Assembly (NCBI GenBank): GCA_003194525.1
Contig: NBIV01000193.1
Location: 1-64,000, forward strand
DNA from: Gracilariopsis chorda
Taxonomy: Eukaryota; Rhodophyta; Florideophyceae; Gracilariales; Gracilariaceae
DNA length: 64,000 nt
Direction of reading: 5' to 3'
Part shown: positions 22,397 through 33,905 of the stretch, one piece after another
Layout of the letters: each line of letters starts with the position of its first letter
Numbering within the stretch: position 1 is the first letter of the stretch
The notes under the pieces: model-generated
The model's database searches: none
Seen by the model: only the letters and a program-made list of their open reading frames with translations
What the model was told of the DNA's origin: nothing
Made by a program: the position numbers and the translations under genes

Positions 22397-23125
22397 GTAT
22401 TCTGCCATGCTTTCGTGCCCGGCGATTAATGCTTACATGCGGTGGGAGCATGGGAAACGAAACGGGATGGAGCAAAAAGGTCAGGTTTCTTCTGTTAGGC
22501 ACAGTACGCTTCGACAACTCGTCGCAATGGGCGGGACATCTACTTTGGTAGGGTGAGGTTGCTTTTCAAGTACGCGCTCGAGTTTCATTGTGGAATACAA
22601 ACGCACTCTCTCTTCGCGGGAGAATGGGGACGACACTTGTACAAGACGCATCTCAACCAGGTTTACGCACCCCATTGGCGGCCTTTTGGTCAGGGGATTG
22701 TTGAGGATATTTCAATTCTTTTCAACCCCATCGGCGCTACAACTCTCACGTACCCAGCCGACGCCTACGGCAGAGTTGCGCGAGAGACGAGGCTCTTTCT
22801 CGTCGACCCCTTCGCAAAAGCCTAACCCTTCTTTGAGGAAGGGTGGCGGTCCCTGGATGGCGTAAACTGCATCCTCTCAAAAGTGCGCAGATAGAGCACT
22901 GTAAAGCGCGGGAGTGTGGAGTACAAGCAAAGCGTTTGAGGTATGATAGGAACGGTACAATGGGCCCCAGTAGGAAATATATACGTGCCTTATCAAACTG
23001 TGCTCGGAACTCCAAACTGCAAAATTAATACTTCTATGATGCCACAAGCATGATAGAAACGGTAGACCTGGTCACGAAAGGGGTTCATTTTCTCCTAATT
23101 GGAATACACTTGACCCCTATGCCCA
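22397..23125. other. Probable tail of the tnp2 element; no supported gene
   Basis: Plus-strand open bits at 22553-22825 (CGIQTHSLFAGEWGRHLYK) could be further remains of the transposon. Nothing firm can be assigned. Confidence 0.3.
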
Positions 23126-23996
23126 CTATTGGACATTCATTGGCTCTATTGTGGCCAATTTTTGGGGGGTGCCGGCGTACAGCTCGAGCGTAATATCGGC
23201 CAGCAGTCTGCCAAGCTTTGACCAATACGTGGCGTCATACACAAGCAAAACACGACCAGAAACAGAAATAATGTCCACTAGGAGGCCATTGACGTATCTC
23301 TGTTGACTTCTTTGTTCTTTTTCCTTAGCCAATCGATGATTGTTACCCTTGCAGTGGTCTTTGTAATGCTTCCAATTGTTGGAAGACGGTATCCGGCAAA
23401 TATAACAACAGGAAGTGACGTTTTTGACAATATTTTGTTCTTGTGTTTGGTACCCTGAAGGTGTTCTTCGAGTTGTGTGCAGCTGTTGGAGCGTGAATTG
23501 CAGTGAACAAACCTAGATGTACGGAGGCGATGTCGAAGTGTACGCTTTTTCTGGCGGCGGATACGATGGTTTGCCATACGGTAATGGTTGATATTTCCTG
23601 CGTCACTGATCTGCGAGACACGTCGGTGGTGCTGATTGGCTGAGTCCAACGCTTGACGAATACGTTTCCCGACCGTGTGTAATCTTGCAGGTTTGTCAAC
23701 AATGGATGCTTTTTGACGTTCTTGTGAGGCTTTTGGAGTGTTTTCAACTCGCTCTGGAGATTATGGTTGACTCCGAGGTGTCCGCGGTTCAAGCGAGAGG
23801 AGGTTTCGAATGGTTCTGGTGACGGCGTCTGGGCTTCGAAGGGGAGGTTGAGGTCAGGTACGGGGGTTCTAGGGTCGGCGAGGTCCAGGGGTGGCGGCAG
23901 TGTTGAGGGTGGTTTGCAGGATACGTCAGTGTTGGTGTACAGCGACGGGGAAAATGGCTGTAACCTTGGTCGGAGTAATGACCTCACTGGAAACAC
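23126..23996 (-). pseudogene. C2H2 (U1/matrin-like) zinc-finger protein, frameshifted
   Basis: Two zinc-finger remnants lie on the minus strand in two frames. The first (23649-23278 frame) reads 'HCNSRSNSCTQLEEHLQGTK', the C-X12-H-X5-H pattern of U1-type fingers, but the first cysteine position is Phe. The second (near 23404-23330, continuing in the 23332-23126 frame) reads 'CCYICRIPSSNNWKHYKDH' with C-X2-C and H-X5-H. A frame change near 23400 separates them. A proline-rich open segment extends upstream to 23996. Such fingers bind RNA or DNA. The fragment lies directly downstream of the minus-oriented LTR, in the same orientation, so it may be cargo of that element; a host origin is equally possible. 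Confidence 0.45.
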
Positions 23997-24125
23997 ACAA
24001 TTGGTCAGAAATCAACACTAAGTATGATCTGGTTCTCTGTTGCTTATCTAAGCTGGGATATTTTGTGTATCAAAATCCACCAAGGCTGGATGGTCACTAG
24101 TTTCAGGTAAGGGCAATACTTACTT

Positions 24126-24138
24126 GCGATTGCTACCA
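24126..24138 (-). other. Primer-binding site-like sequence (TGGTAGCA...)
   Basis: On the minus strand the LTR ends ...CGAACA, then one T, then TGGTAGCAATCGC. TGGTAGCA is complementary to the TGCTACCA 3' end of many eukaryotic initiator tRNA-Met genes. The match beyond eight bases is poor. Confidence 0.5.
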
Positions 24139-24139
24139 A

Positions 24140-24810
24140 TGTTCGGAAGAGAGGTGCAATGGATGAGCATGGTTGGAATTAGATGGGGATGATCCGAGTT
24201 GAAGGTCGGATCAACCATCGGGGTTTATTTAGAGGGTCTAGCCTAGTTTTCTCAGTGCTAATAGTCAATGAGAAATCGTCCATGTTTATCGGAATTATGC
24301 TTGGTCTTCTCGGTGACCTCCATATGTGGGTGCTTTACCTGGTTTAATACCAGATCTAGCCGTTTGATGACTTGGCGAATTCTCCAGCTGATGATTTGTT
24401 CTATGACCTGGCAGGGATCAGCGACAGACAGGGTCTTGATGATCTGGCATAACCCCAAAGTGCTAATGATGACTTGGCACGGATCTCACGGGAACCATAT
24501 ATGACCGTTTGATCATTGATTTGCCATGTGAGTTGTTTTACAACGTTTTAAGTAGTAGGCAACGTGTATTTTGGAGCCAACTTTGTCCGTGTAGTCCGCT
24601 AGGGCTATTCTGACATGAGAATGTTGTCGTGTATTGACAGCATGTTACAAAAGATGTCAACTCGGCTTTGAGGCCAGGTAGACATGTCAAGTAGGTAATC
24701 GATCTCTTCAGGAGATCAAGTAGAATAAAAATAGGAAAAGCAGACACGTTAGAAGTGATGCTGGAGCCAACTATACTCAAATAAAGGTACAAAACTAACT
24801 AAATCTAACA
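24140..24810 (-). repeat. LTR, minus orientation (copy 1 of an inverted pair)
   Basis: Read on the minus strand it begins TGTTAGATTTAG at 24810 and ends at 24140 before a primer-binding-site-like sequence. It is recognisably homologous, in inverted orientation, to 55028-55676: shared blocks include 'gatctcctgaagagatc', 'ctcggatcatc', 'gcaagtaagtattg' and, beyond the LTR, 'gaccatccagccttggtgga'. An ataaa/TATA-like box and a short 5' leader are conserved. No matching target duplication was found at its ends, so it looks like the 5' LTR of a truncated element rather than a solo LTR. Confidence 0.75.
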
Positions 24811-24815
24811 TCCCG

Positions 24816-27800
24816 TTGCAAGACAACCAACGATTCGAATCTCCAGCATCGGTGTTAAGCGCTCTTGGGAGATGTTACGGAAACAAAAGTCGTCACGTTG
24901 GTTCTGCAACTATTCATTCAAGTGAGAGAAGGGTAGCTCGCGAGAAGGAATCTCTGTTGCACGCCAAGAAAAAGGAACTACGGGGCATTCTACACAAGTA
25001 TAAGAATGTATTTCAATAGAACCTTCGAGATGGACCATCTCCCAAATGGGAGTCAACCGCTGCATCAATACTGAACCAGGTGCCAAGCCTTCTCATCGTC
25101 CATTGTATATCAAAATGAACCAGTAGAACTCGTTTCTGCGAAAGAATATGTAATGAAAATCTTGAAAAGCGACAAGATTCGCCGGAACACATCAGCATAT
25201 GGTTCCCCGTTATTTATTGTCAAGGAAACTGGACGGGCACTGCAAGCGGTGGTCAATTAAAGAGCACTAATTCGTATCACGAAGCGAAAAAATGGACCAC
25301 TTCCCTGTTGTGATGGAATCTTCGGTCGTCTGGGAGATGCAAGGTTCTTTTCGAGTCTTGATCTCAAAACACGGTTCTACAAAGTTCGTATGCATCCCGA
25401 AGATATTTAGAAGACATCTTTTAACACGATGTATGGCTAGTTTGAGTACCTAGTGATGTCCATGGGTCTATGTAACGGTCCAGCTACATTTTAAGCGCTG
25501 ATGAACCGTGTCATGCACGTCTACATTGACTTGTTTCTGGACGGTTATGTGGAAGACGTACTCATCTATAGTACGATCAGGGAGTAACATCTTTCGCATA
25601 TCAGAATGGTGCTATAACCGTTGCGTGATCACAAAATCTACCCATCTCCAAGGAAATGTGAGTTTTTGTCCGAAGAGACATAATATCTAGGACTCGTAGT
25701 TGGAAGGAGAGGATTCTGTGTTAGCCCATTAAAGGTTCAAAATGATAAGAACTAACTCGCTCCTCGAAATATCACAGACCTGCGCAGTTTTTTGGGGCTC
25801 GTTCAATTCCTCAGCAGATTCATTAAATCGTTTTCGTACCGTGCGGCTCCAGTCTCTTCTCTAACACAGAAACATAAAGGCATCACTAAAAGGAATGAGA
25901 TGTGAGACGCTGCATTTGCATACCTAAAGCATACCCTAATCAGACAACCAATACTCCAGCCTCCCAATTGATCAAAAGCCTTTTGCGTTCATGTGGGTGT
26001 CTCACAGATCGCGGTCGAGTCTACATTATCCCAGTTGGATTAGAATAATTGGGTTCGAGTGGCCGCGTATATTTCCAAGAAGCTAACCCCTGCAGAGCAT
26101 AACTATACCACCAATGAGAGGGAAGTTCCTGGTCTAATTGGCGCATTGCAACGTTTTTGCTACTACCTTGAAGGCTCTAAATGAGATGTGCTCACTGATA
26201 ATCAGGTTGTTAAGAACTTCTTAACGAAGAAAACAATCAATCGCCGTGAAGCTCGATGGTTGGGGTTGGAGTGGTTAGCCTCTTACAGCATTTGGGAAGT
26301 CTTTCTTAAGCCCGGAAGGATTTATGTGTTGGGAGAGGCACTTTCTTGCGTTCCAGATGTATCAGTTGGCAACTTTCAGTGAGATGCCTTCAATGTAGAC
26401 AACCTGCAAAACCTTGTTGGAGATTACTCGAATGACCAAATATTTGGACCGATTATTTCCGCGTTACTGGGTATCCTACCAGACTCTCAAAAGGAAGAGA
26501 AGAAGATCGAGACATTGCTTCCTTATTTCAGACTGCAGGAGTGGAAGCTTCTTTAAAAAGAAAGGCTGTGCATTTCAAGCAAAGCTCGACGAAAAGTTCT
26601 GGAACTTGCACATGACTCGAAAACTGCATGGCGTTTTGGGTTCAGCAAGACGCTTTCAACCCTTGCGGGGTTCATGGGAAGTAAAATACACGAAACACGC
26701 AAAAGTATTGCGATGGATGTCAAACACGCCAACCGCAGAAGGATTATCAAGGTAAAACATTCAACCATCCTATGCCCTTAGCAGTTCCCACACGCAGATG
26801 GGGCCTCCTTGCTACAGGTTTTATCGTAGACCACCAAAAAAACAGACTAAGGCTACGATTGTATATCGATATGGTTGGATCGGCTTTCTTGTAGAGTTCA
26901 ATTTATAGAATTCCAGAAGAAAGATGATGAACCACCTGTTGCTCGAGATTTCTTCAAACACAATTTTCCTCATGATGAATCTCCTGATGCAGCAAATTCC
27001 GATTGCGATTCACTTCTTACTTTGCTTTTCTGTAAGATGCTTATGAAGCTTTATGGGATAAATTTACCTATGTCCTCATCAAATCATCTACAAACAGATG
27101 GTGCATTGGAAGTAATGAGCCGTATGGTAAGAAAACACATCCGATGTTTTTGCTCCTTCCAACAAAATGATTGCGATATGGTACTTCCTACTACCAATTT
27201 TGCATACAACTCAGCAAATCAGATGACCTAAGAATTTCCCTTCTAGAGGTGCATCTTCATTGAAAAGCTAAGACACCTATTGACGTTTTACACTGCTGCA
27301 CACCTCTGTCGCTTTTATCGGTCGAGAACTTTAGATACAGGCTTACTTCAGTGCTGCAAGATGCGCAATACACACATATTCTCGCCAAAGCGAAAAGAAG
27401 TGCGGAATGGTCAGTGAATTTTGCAGTGCCATCCTATAAGGTGGATGAAAAAAAGAGATCGCCTGTAAGGTATATAGAGATGCATACGGCAGTTTTCAGC
27501 CCAAATAGAAGTTCTCAACCAATAGAATCGGGACTATTGTATGTCTACGGTGATAAAAAACAATGCAGTCCGTGTAAAGTTGCCAGGTCACATTCAATAT
27601 CACCCTGTTGTACATGTGCTGTTTACAAAGCCTTATTGCACTTAACCAGAAGAAATACGCCAGCTGATGCGTAAGACATACTTGCCTATCACATTTAAAG
27701 GAGAAGATCTGCTTTCCATGGTGGACGAAATTTTAAATCACCGACGTCGTGGACAAGGCTACCAATGGTTAAAAAGTCTCAAGAGAACGCCAAGACAAGA

Positions 27801-27849
27801 TGCAAAATGGCCACCCGCGAGAGACTTTGTGGACGCTGATGAAACTTAA
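24816..27849 (+). pseudogene. Ty3/gypsy chromovirus pol relic with chromodomain
   Basis: Ordered remains of Ty3/gypsy Pol occur on the plus strand. The RT start is 'ILHKYKNVF', with 'PGAKPSHRPLYIKMN' near 25075-25120 and 'FSSLDLKTRFYKVRM' near 25350. The catalytic box is degraded to 'YVEDVLIYS' (about 25546). RNase H follows: 'VLTDNQVVKNFLTKKT' and 'ARWLGLEWLASYS' (26190-26290). Integrase has 'MSSSNHLQTDGALEVMSRM' and 'LPTTNFAYNSANQ' (27070-27220). Finally 'VDEILNHRRRGQGYQWL' with 'KWPPARDFVD' (27720-27840) is a chromodomain, which in chromoviruses steers integration to histone-marked chromatin. Many stops and at least one frame change make it dead. Gag and protease are missing; the left edge abuts the inverted LTR at 24810. 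Confidence 0.85.
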
Positions 27850-28624
27850 GCAAAATATTCTACAGTAACATCACAACAATAACTTGCTGATACATCTTTA
27901 TTGATTACAACATTGAAATTGACTAAAACGTCGATACGCGCAGGTGCGCAATAGTACAACAGCTATATCTTACATTACACTCCTTTTTGAGTATTACTTG
28001 GCACGAAGTGGTTCAAGGAAGGGACAAAGATGCAGTGCAAGACCACCTACAAGAATAGCGGCGCAGCAAACAAACTGTCACATCTACAAATTTCTCAGAG
28101 GATACTGATGCCATCATGATCGTATGTTATTAATTAATAATGAAACGGTAGATGCAAAACTCTTCCCCTGCATTTTAAGGGGAGCGATGATACGCATTGC
28201 AGCCCATGTAGGCAGCCGAGTGAAGCCGGCACCCAACTACAGCCCTTTTAATAGGGCTGTACAGCGCGATGTCTCATACCGAGAAAGAAGATCATCGTAC
28301 GATGTGAAACTGCAGCAACAGCCGCCGTGCGGTTCTGCAGGATTGTGAATCTGGTGATGCATTGTCTTGCGATCGTGCTGGTCACAGAGCGCTTGTCTAC
28401 TGCAGAGAACGAAAAATCATGGACAGCGGTTTGAAAGGGGTAGTGGTTGCATGCAGAAATTGGCAGATACCCAGAAGACCAAATTAGAGCCAATAAGAAA
28501 CGCCAAGCTGCTTAAATTTTGGCGGCGTCCATGCCAAATGTCGCATTAAAATGCAGACCTCCGAGGTCCGATTCAATGCACCACACAGTCCACCACCTTC
28601 AATCTGAGCGCTAAAATCTGCGAT
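27850..28624. other. Spacer between chromovirus and Harbinger relics
   Basis: No gene supported. No 3' LTR for the chromovirus could be found here. 'ttttggcggc' at about 28517 resembles a sequence before the partner ORF at 45.18 kb and may belong to Harbinger termini or promoters. Confidence 0.3.
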
Positions 28625-29818
28625 ATGGACTGCTGCCTGAGGAAAGCCGCTCTGGTGGCTTGTATTGCTGCTTATTCTACATCTTTGTGTGTTGCACTCG
28701 CGATCCGCAAGCCTCGTACGACGTACTACCGATCCCACAATAACTCACAGCACAAACGCCAGGGACTACTTCATCCAACTTTATGCGCAGAGCACACGCC
28801 ATGGCATCGAATTCTGCATCATGGAACGGATGAAGACTTCAATGTCATCACAATCTTCATAAAGTCCTTAGTAGTAAACGACATGCTTTAATTGTTTGAA
28901 AAAGCGCGAGCAGAGCACAAACACAGCGGTCGGTACCGCCGTAGAATGTCTACCAAAAAACGAAACTCTTTCCTGGGGTCTATTGAATTGCTTGGCTTGG
29001 CTTCTTATTATCTTAAAGGCCAGTGCAAACTTTATCAACTCTGCCCGTTCTTTGGCATCATACCGTCAACGTTGAGTGCATGGTTGGAATACGGTTTTCA
29101 CATACTGTTTAAAGCTACACGACGACAGGAAGGTGGTCTGTTCAAAATTAAATGGCTTTCCTTGGAAGAACAAGAAGGCTCTGCCACTTTTCTTCAAAAG
29201 AATATAAGGTTTGGTACTTTATTGAAGGGTGTTTTTGGGATAAAGGATGGCGGAAGGTTTAATTTTCAGCACTATAGAGATCCCAACCTACAGAACGCCG
29301 ACTTTGACGGGTATACGCAGCAAGTGGGGGTCAGTAACCTGTTCGTGGTTAACGTCTTTTGCGAAATAATACACGCTGCTATCAATTTTCCTGGACGCTG
29401 GCACGACACGAAGCTTGCGGCTTTGTTTGGACTATACTATCCAAAGTTATCCCACAGAATGACTCCTCCTGTTCATGCTATATTGGGAGTTTTTGCATTT
29501 GTCAACAACACGAAATGTATGAATGGGAAGATTCCTCGCGCTCGAAAGCTGAAAGAAACAGGTGATGTGCCCGTGTCTGAGGAGGTAGCTGCAATCGACA
29601 TACTACTTCAACGTATCATGCCCAGCTAGCAACGGAGTTCCGAATGGGATACTCGGGAGATTAAGAGACCGTTAAGCCGGTTGAAGGCGACACTATTCGC
29701 GGATGCTGAGAGACGCGGGATACTAATTGAGCTCGCTGTTCGTTTATTGGAGTACCGAACACGAACTATGCGTCGAAATCAGATTACAATCACATACCGA
29801 AATCGAATTTCTGCGTAG
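28625..29818 (+). pseudogene. PIF/Harbinger-type DDE transposase, two nonsense codons
   Basis: A single frame runs 28625-29818, interrupted by TAA 28889-28891 and TAG 29627-29629 but with no frameshift. The catalytic set of the DDE_Tnp_4 family is visible: Asp in 'GIKDGG' (codon 29246), Asp in 'FPGRWHDTKLA' (codon 29405) and Glu in 'SSEWDTREIK' (codon 29642), then the usual tail 'LLEYRTRTMRRNQI'. An N-terminal helix-turn-helix-like part (CPFFGIIPSTLSAWL) precedes it. The length of about 395 codons suits the family. The convergent gene at 29895-30732 fits the two-gene layout of Harbinger elements. Only the two stops prevent expression. Confidence 0.8.
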
Positions 29819-29894
29819 TGGCGGGACACGGCCCCGTGCGAGCGGAAGCTCAGCGACGATACCGACGTTATAACTAGTATTATTACTGTGAAAT

Positions 29895-30732
29895 TCATGC
29901 AAGTGGGCTCCCAGACAGCTTTCCGACTAGCGTCTGTAACGCTGAATTCATGCCCGAAATCATCTCCTTAGTGTTTGACATGGTCTTTGTGACTTCGTTT
30001 TTGAAAGGATCCACCTCTTTGTTCAAGACATTTGATATAACGGCTTCCTGCTCTGTAGGTACTAATGAAGAATATTTACAAGGCGGGAGTGAATTAGCGA
30101 TGACACCCATGAATTCAGTCATAGCCACAACACGTTTCAGTGAAGCGTCTTCAGTTTTTGGCTTCTTCGCACACACACCCGCCTGTCCCAGTGGTCGAAG
30201 TTTCTCTCGTGAACCAACGCCGCTGCTCTCATCACTCTCTTTTACATTGTCCGTGTTACCGTTGGAGTTAGTACCTGGATTATCATCGTCCAAAAACAAC
30301 TTTGTGGCTATTGTTACCTGAATTTCCCGTGCACAAGGAGCATCTACAGGGCACGAAGCGTCTCCATTAGGCTATGTAATATTGCATAGTTTGTCAAACT
30401 TGTTCTTTAGAGAATTCTGATTTTTTTTGCGGAGGAAATTTTGCTTGGCTCTACTTTTCGAATTCATCTGCAACCAGCGCCTAAATGTTTACTCGAATAG
30501 GCTCCATTCCCTCTAAAATATCTAAAATACTGTTCAAATCGTCTTTAATGTAGTTTGGGGAACTTGTAGGACCTTTTTTACCCTTTTTAGGGGTCTCTTT
30601 AGAGTTTGTGTTACGCGGTTTTTGTATACGTGATATTTGTCTTTCAGTTGATGCGATGGACTGGGATGAGGTTGGAACAGTGAACAGTGGCACGGAAGCG
30701 GTGGAGCACGGAGCGATGGACGCAAAGGCCAT
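29895..30732 (-). pseudogene. SANT/Myb-like partner protein of the Harbinger element
   Basis: Two minus-strand open segments are seen. 30732-30481 holds 'SPNYIKDDLNSILDILEGME' followed by a stop (TAG) where a Trp of the SANT/Myb-like helix is expected, then 'ALVADEFEK'. 30299-29895 is an acidic/charged region followed by a helical C-terminus (EVTKTMSNTKEMISGMNSAL). The 'NY..DDL..LLDILE...P' start is typical of the DNA-binding second protein of Harbinger and related elements, which helps bring the transposase to element ends. It converges on the transposase. Stops and at least one frame change lie between 30480 and 30300. Confidence 0.55.
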
Positions 30733-31942
30733 TACTTATGCTAACCACTCGTACAGCGAACTGAATGTCGTGCATGCAGCGGTCTATTGCACGGTTTATG
30801 GGGTTCTTAGGGCTTGGTACGTGCTTGGAACGTTACGGTTTGTCATTGGTTTTGGCGCCAATATTTATTGCTATGTTCTGGAGTGGTATTTCTAAATGTT
30901 CTTGCTGCGCGCGAAACATTTGATGTCCTAACAATCTGGCAATTTTTGCATGCACCCAATGAAGAAGTGTCTTTCTTGGGGTTGCAGGTACGTATTTATT
31001 GTATATTTGTTTGATGGTTTTAGAACGGTTGGCTGCTGTTACACGAACTGCAGAGGGCTCGTACTCCTGGTAGAACATATAGCAACCCACTGGTAGACTT
31101 GCTGTGTAGGAGGAGTGCTATACCGGTTGTTATGGTGAGTATCATGTTGCACGATTTCACGACATCGGACGACAAGAGCCCTTTTTGTACCCTTCTTTGC
31201 TGGAGAGTAGCTTGAAAATATGTTCGTAGCTCGAGAGTACCAGCACTGGCGTGCAATGCAAATAGATAGTAGACCGAAAAGGGTTAATAGCAACGTGAGT
31301 ACTGCGGCGGCAGGCACAAGAAATTCACGGCCTCGACTAAGGCAAGGCGGAAATAGATGATGATAATGGCGTACAAAGGACAGCGGCCCACTAGTAGCAG
31401 TGGAGAAGAACAGTGGTGACAACAAATGCACGACCAAAACCTTAGGTCTAAAGCAATGGGGATACAAATGTTTTCACTGAACACGCACGACCAAAACCTT
31501 TGATCTAGTGCGTGGCTTGGAGCGCACTTGTACGCTGGCTGATCTCTTAACAGACCGAGGCAGCGGAGTCACTCAAAATGTGCAGGAGACCGAGCTGCAT
31601 GGTTATGCGGGGAAAGTGGAATAGAGTAGTGTTGGGGCAAGGAAGAGCAGACAGCTCTAAGAGAATGTGTCGGTTGCCAAAGGAAGCAGAAGTGGTCTGG
31701 CCTGAGTTGGCTTGAAGATTGCCGATCTCGGGCTTTTATTGGCAATGGTTCTATACGAATATCCTTCAGTGTTACCTACTAGGTCTATCCACGAATTAAA
31801 AATCACTTATTGTGAGGCACATCCCTGACATGAATAAACAGCTTGGCAAAAGATATTATACCTCTTAGGGTATTTTGTCGTCTATATAATATCTGGTGAG
31901 GGCACTACATAATTCCACAAACATTGTTCCAGCCACCTCATC
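30733..31942. other. Spacer; possible small membrane-protein fragment
   Basis: A minus-strand ORF at 31467-31039 contains one strong hydrophobic segment (FLVPAAAVLTLLLTLFGLL) followed by a basic stretch, but nothing else supports it. A direct repeat 'gcacgaccaaaacctt' occurs at 31427 and 31486. A TATA-like 'ctatataata' lies at 31882-31891, about 50 bp upstream of an ATG at 31943. Confidence 0.25.
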
Positions 31943-32364
31943 ATGCCCAGACCACACGCAACTGCTATCTTTCGCGACATGGCAGACGACTCTAGTTCAT
32001 CACAGCACTCCGTCTCATACTACCCGTTTATTGAAATGGAGTCCAAAGAGGATAAATCACTACGTCATCGTCTCCGTGAACTGTGCAGATAGTTACAGAT
32101 GCAGTACTGGCACAGATGGAAGGCTTCGAATTTTCTTCTTCCTTGTTAGATGAGCTAGAAGAGGTACTCCGTCGTATTTCTGAAAGCGAAATGAAATGGG
32201 AAGAACTTTCTGTGGTACCGAATGACCTCATTGCCCAGGCACCGAAGTTTTACGTGCGTGGGCTACTGCCTGGAGTAATGTTTTTTGCAAACTGTCGTCT
32301 TCTGAATACCATCGGACCTATTCCACTCCTTCTCAATATGATTGATATCCATCTAGACAAGTAA
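31943..32364 (+). pseudogene. Short acidic protein remnant
   Basis: ATG 31943 opens 49 codons (MPRPHATAIFRDMADDSSSS...). An overlapping frame from about 32083 continues 'VLAQMEGFEFSSSLLDELEE' and 'LRRISESEMKWEELSVVPND' to a TAA-type end at 32364. A frame change or intron would join them. A TATA-like box lies upstream. Ser/Glu-rich; no family recognised. Confidence 0.25.
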
Positions 32365-33905
32365 AGGATATCTCTTCTTCATCTTTGTACTGTGGCTGCT
32401 GTGTTGTTGTTCATTTTGGATAAGCTGGGAGAACAGCTTGCGCATGTGGACTGTTTGGGTGGTGCAGAATGATACTGAAATGTAATGGACATATCCAGTC
32501 TTTTGGAGGTAAAGGTGGGAAAGTAGGTTTTGGAGAAACGGTGGGGTGATACGCAGTACCACCACACGTGAGGTACGCGGATAGATTATGGTCAGTGAAC
32601 AAGTTGCCTTTCGGAAAGATTTGAATATGCCAAAAGAAGCCGCCAAAAATTATGGTACAGAGAGTACACACGTTGGGTGGAGATTTTGTCGTACGAGAGT
32701 AGGAAGTAGGTAAAGTGCGTCTTGCGGACAGGATTCAAGGGATCGAGAGGTTGGCTGTTCTCCATTGCGGTTCCAAGATTCGATGGCAGCTCAAAGAGTA
32801 AAGAGGCAAGAGAAAAAGAGGAAAGCAAACACCGCGGTCTCCCCGTGGGGGGTTTTCGAACGTAGCGCGGGATGGTGCGGACGTAGAGTGTCGTGGGAGC
32901 GGAGGAAGGCAAGGGACGTGCATAACTTGTGCAATTTGGTCCGTTTCCTCCCTTGATGGCTGGATTTGCATCCAGGGCTCTGTCCATTGCCATCAAAGCA
33001 AAAAGGGAACACGTCTCAAATGTGCAGCCCTAATTCGGATGAACTAGGGTAGCCACAGTTATTTTGGAATTGCGTTCCTATAATATGGCTCTCTGGTAGA
33101 TTTGCTCTAAGGGCTTTAGTGTTTGCTGTGGGGCTCCGTGGAGACTACTTTATATGAGCGCCGCAAGCTTATAATTGTGAGATTGCCATGCAAGTTATTG
33201 TTTTATTTTGCTTTATATTCAAAGCAACTGGACAAAGTTTCATGCCCCAGACTTTGAGATTGTAGAGTTCTACGCTGTGGCTAAACAAGGTTGCAAAATA
33301 ACTTAAAAAATTGCGGAATCTTTCTCCCGTTCTCATGTTACGTAGAGAAGTTGGTTGTAGTCAATACAAAACTTTATAAGATAGGGGCATGAATAATGTG
33401 TACTGTGATTTTCTAGGGGTGTCGTATAGATATTTCGCGCACTGCATATCCTTTGCCTGGTGGCGTTCCGTTTCCAAGCGAGGGTTCCATTATTCTTACA
33501 CTGAAGTAGTGCGTGTTGCTTCATGCGGAAGTACTTATGCGGACCAGCAGTCATGAGTGTAAAACCCTTGATCCATGCACCTGAAGGAATACATTTATCT
33601 TTGATACAACACGCAAACACAACAAAAAACAAAAACAAAGCGAAGTAAACAGAATCCTTTGTTCGGATTTCCGTAATGGTTTGATTTGCGTCTTTCAATG
33701 CAACGCAGAGTCTGTTACCTACGTCTCAAGCGTCGTCCTTGATAAGCTTGTCTTACTCCGGAGTTCGATAACTATCGTAGGCTCAACTGCATCTGACTGA
33801 CACACGATGACCTTACGACACGTTCGAACGTGAGTGCTGGTATTTGAGCAAGAAAGACATGTGGTTCATCCGAAAACTTCCGAGATCTAACCAGCTAATT
33901 GTATA
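32365..33905. other. Spacer downstream of the SNF2 gene
   Basis: No supported gene. A minus-strand ORF at 33698-33333 has a signal-anchor-like 'VYFALFLFFVVFACCI' and several cysteines and could be a small secreted protein, but evidence is weak. 'gccgccaaaaatt' near 32640 is a reverse-complement match to the TTTTTGGCGGC-type sequence seen near both Harbinger relics. Confidence 0.25.

Noticed and set aside
23343-23996. 217-codon minus-strand ORF as an intact gene
   Set aside because: It overlaps the zinc-finger frames. Its second half has no domain features, and the finger residues lie in the other two frames.
24140-24810. Solo LTR with target duplication
   Set aside because: The base context after 24810 (tcccg) is not repeated at the other end, and homology to the second copy continues past the LTR into internal sequence.
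32592-32996. 134-codon minus-strand ORF and overlapping frames
   Set aside because: Two overlapping frames on both strands, no domain, composition typical of chance ORFs.
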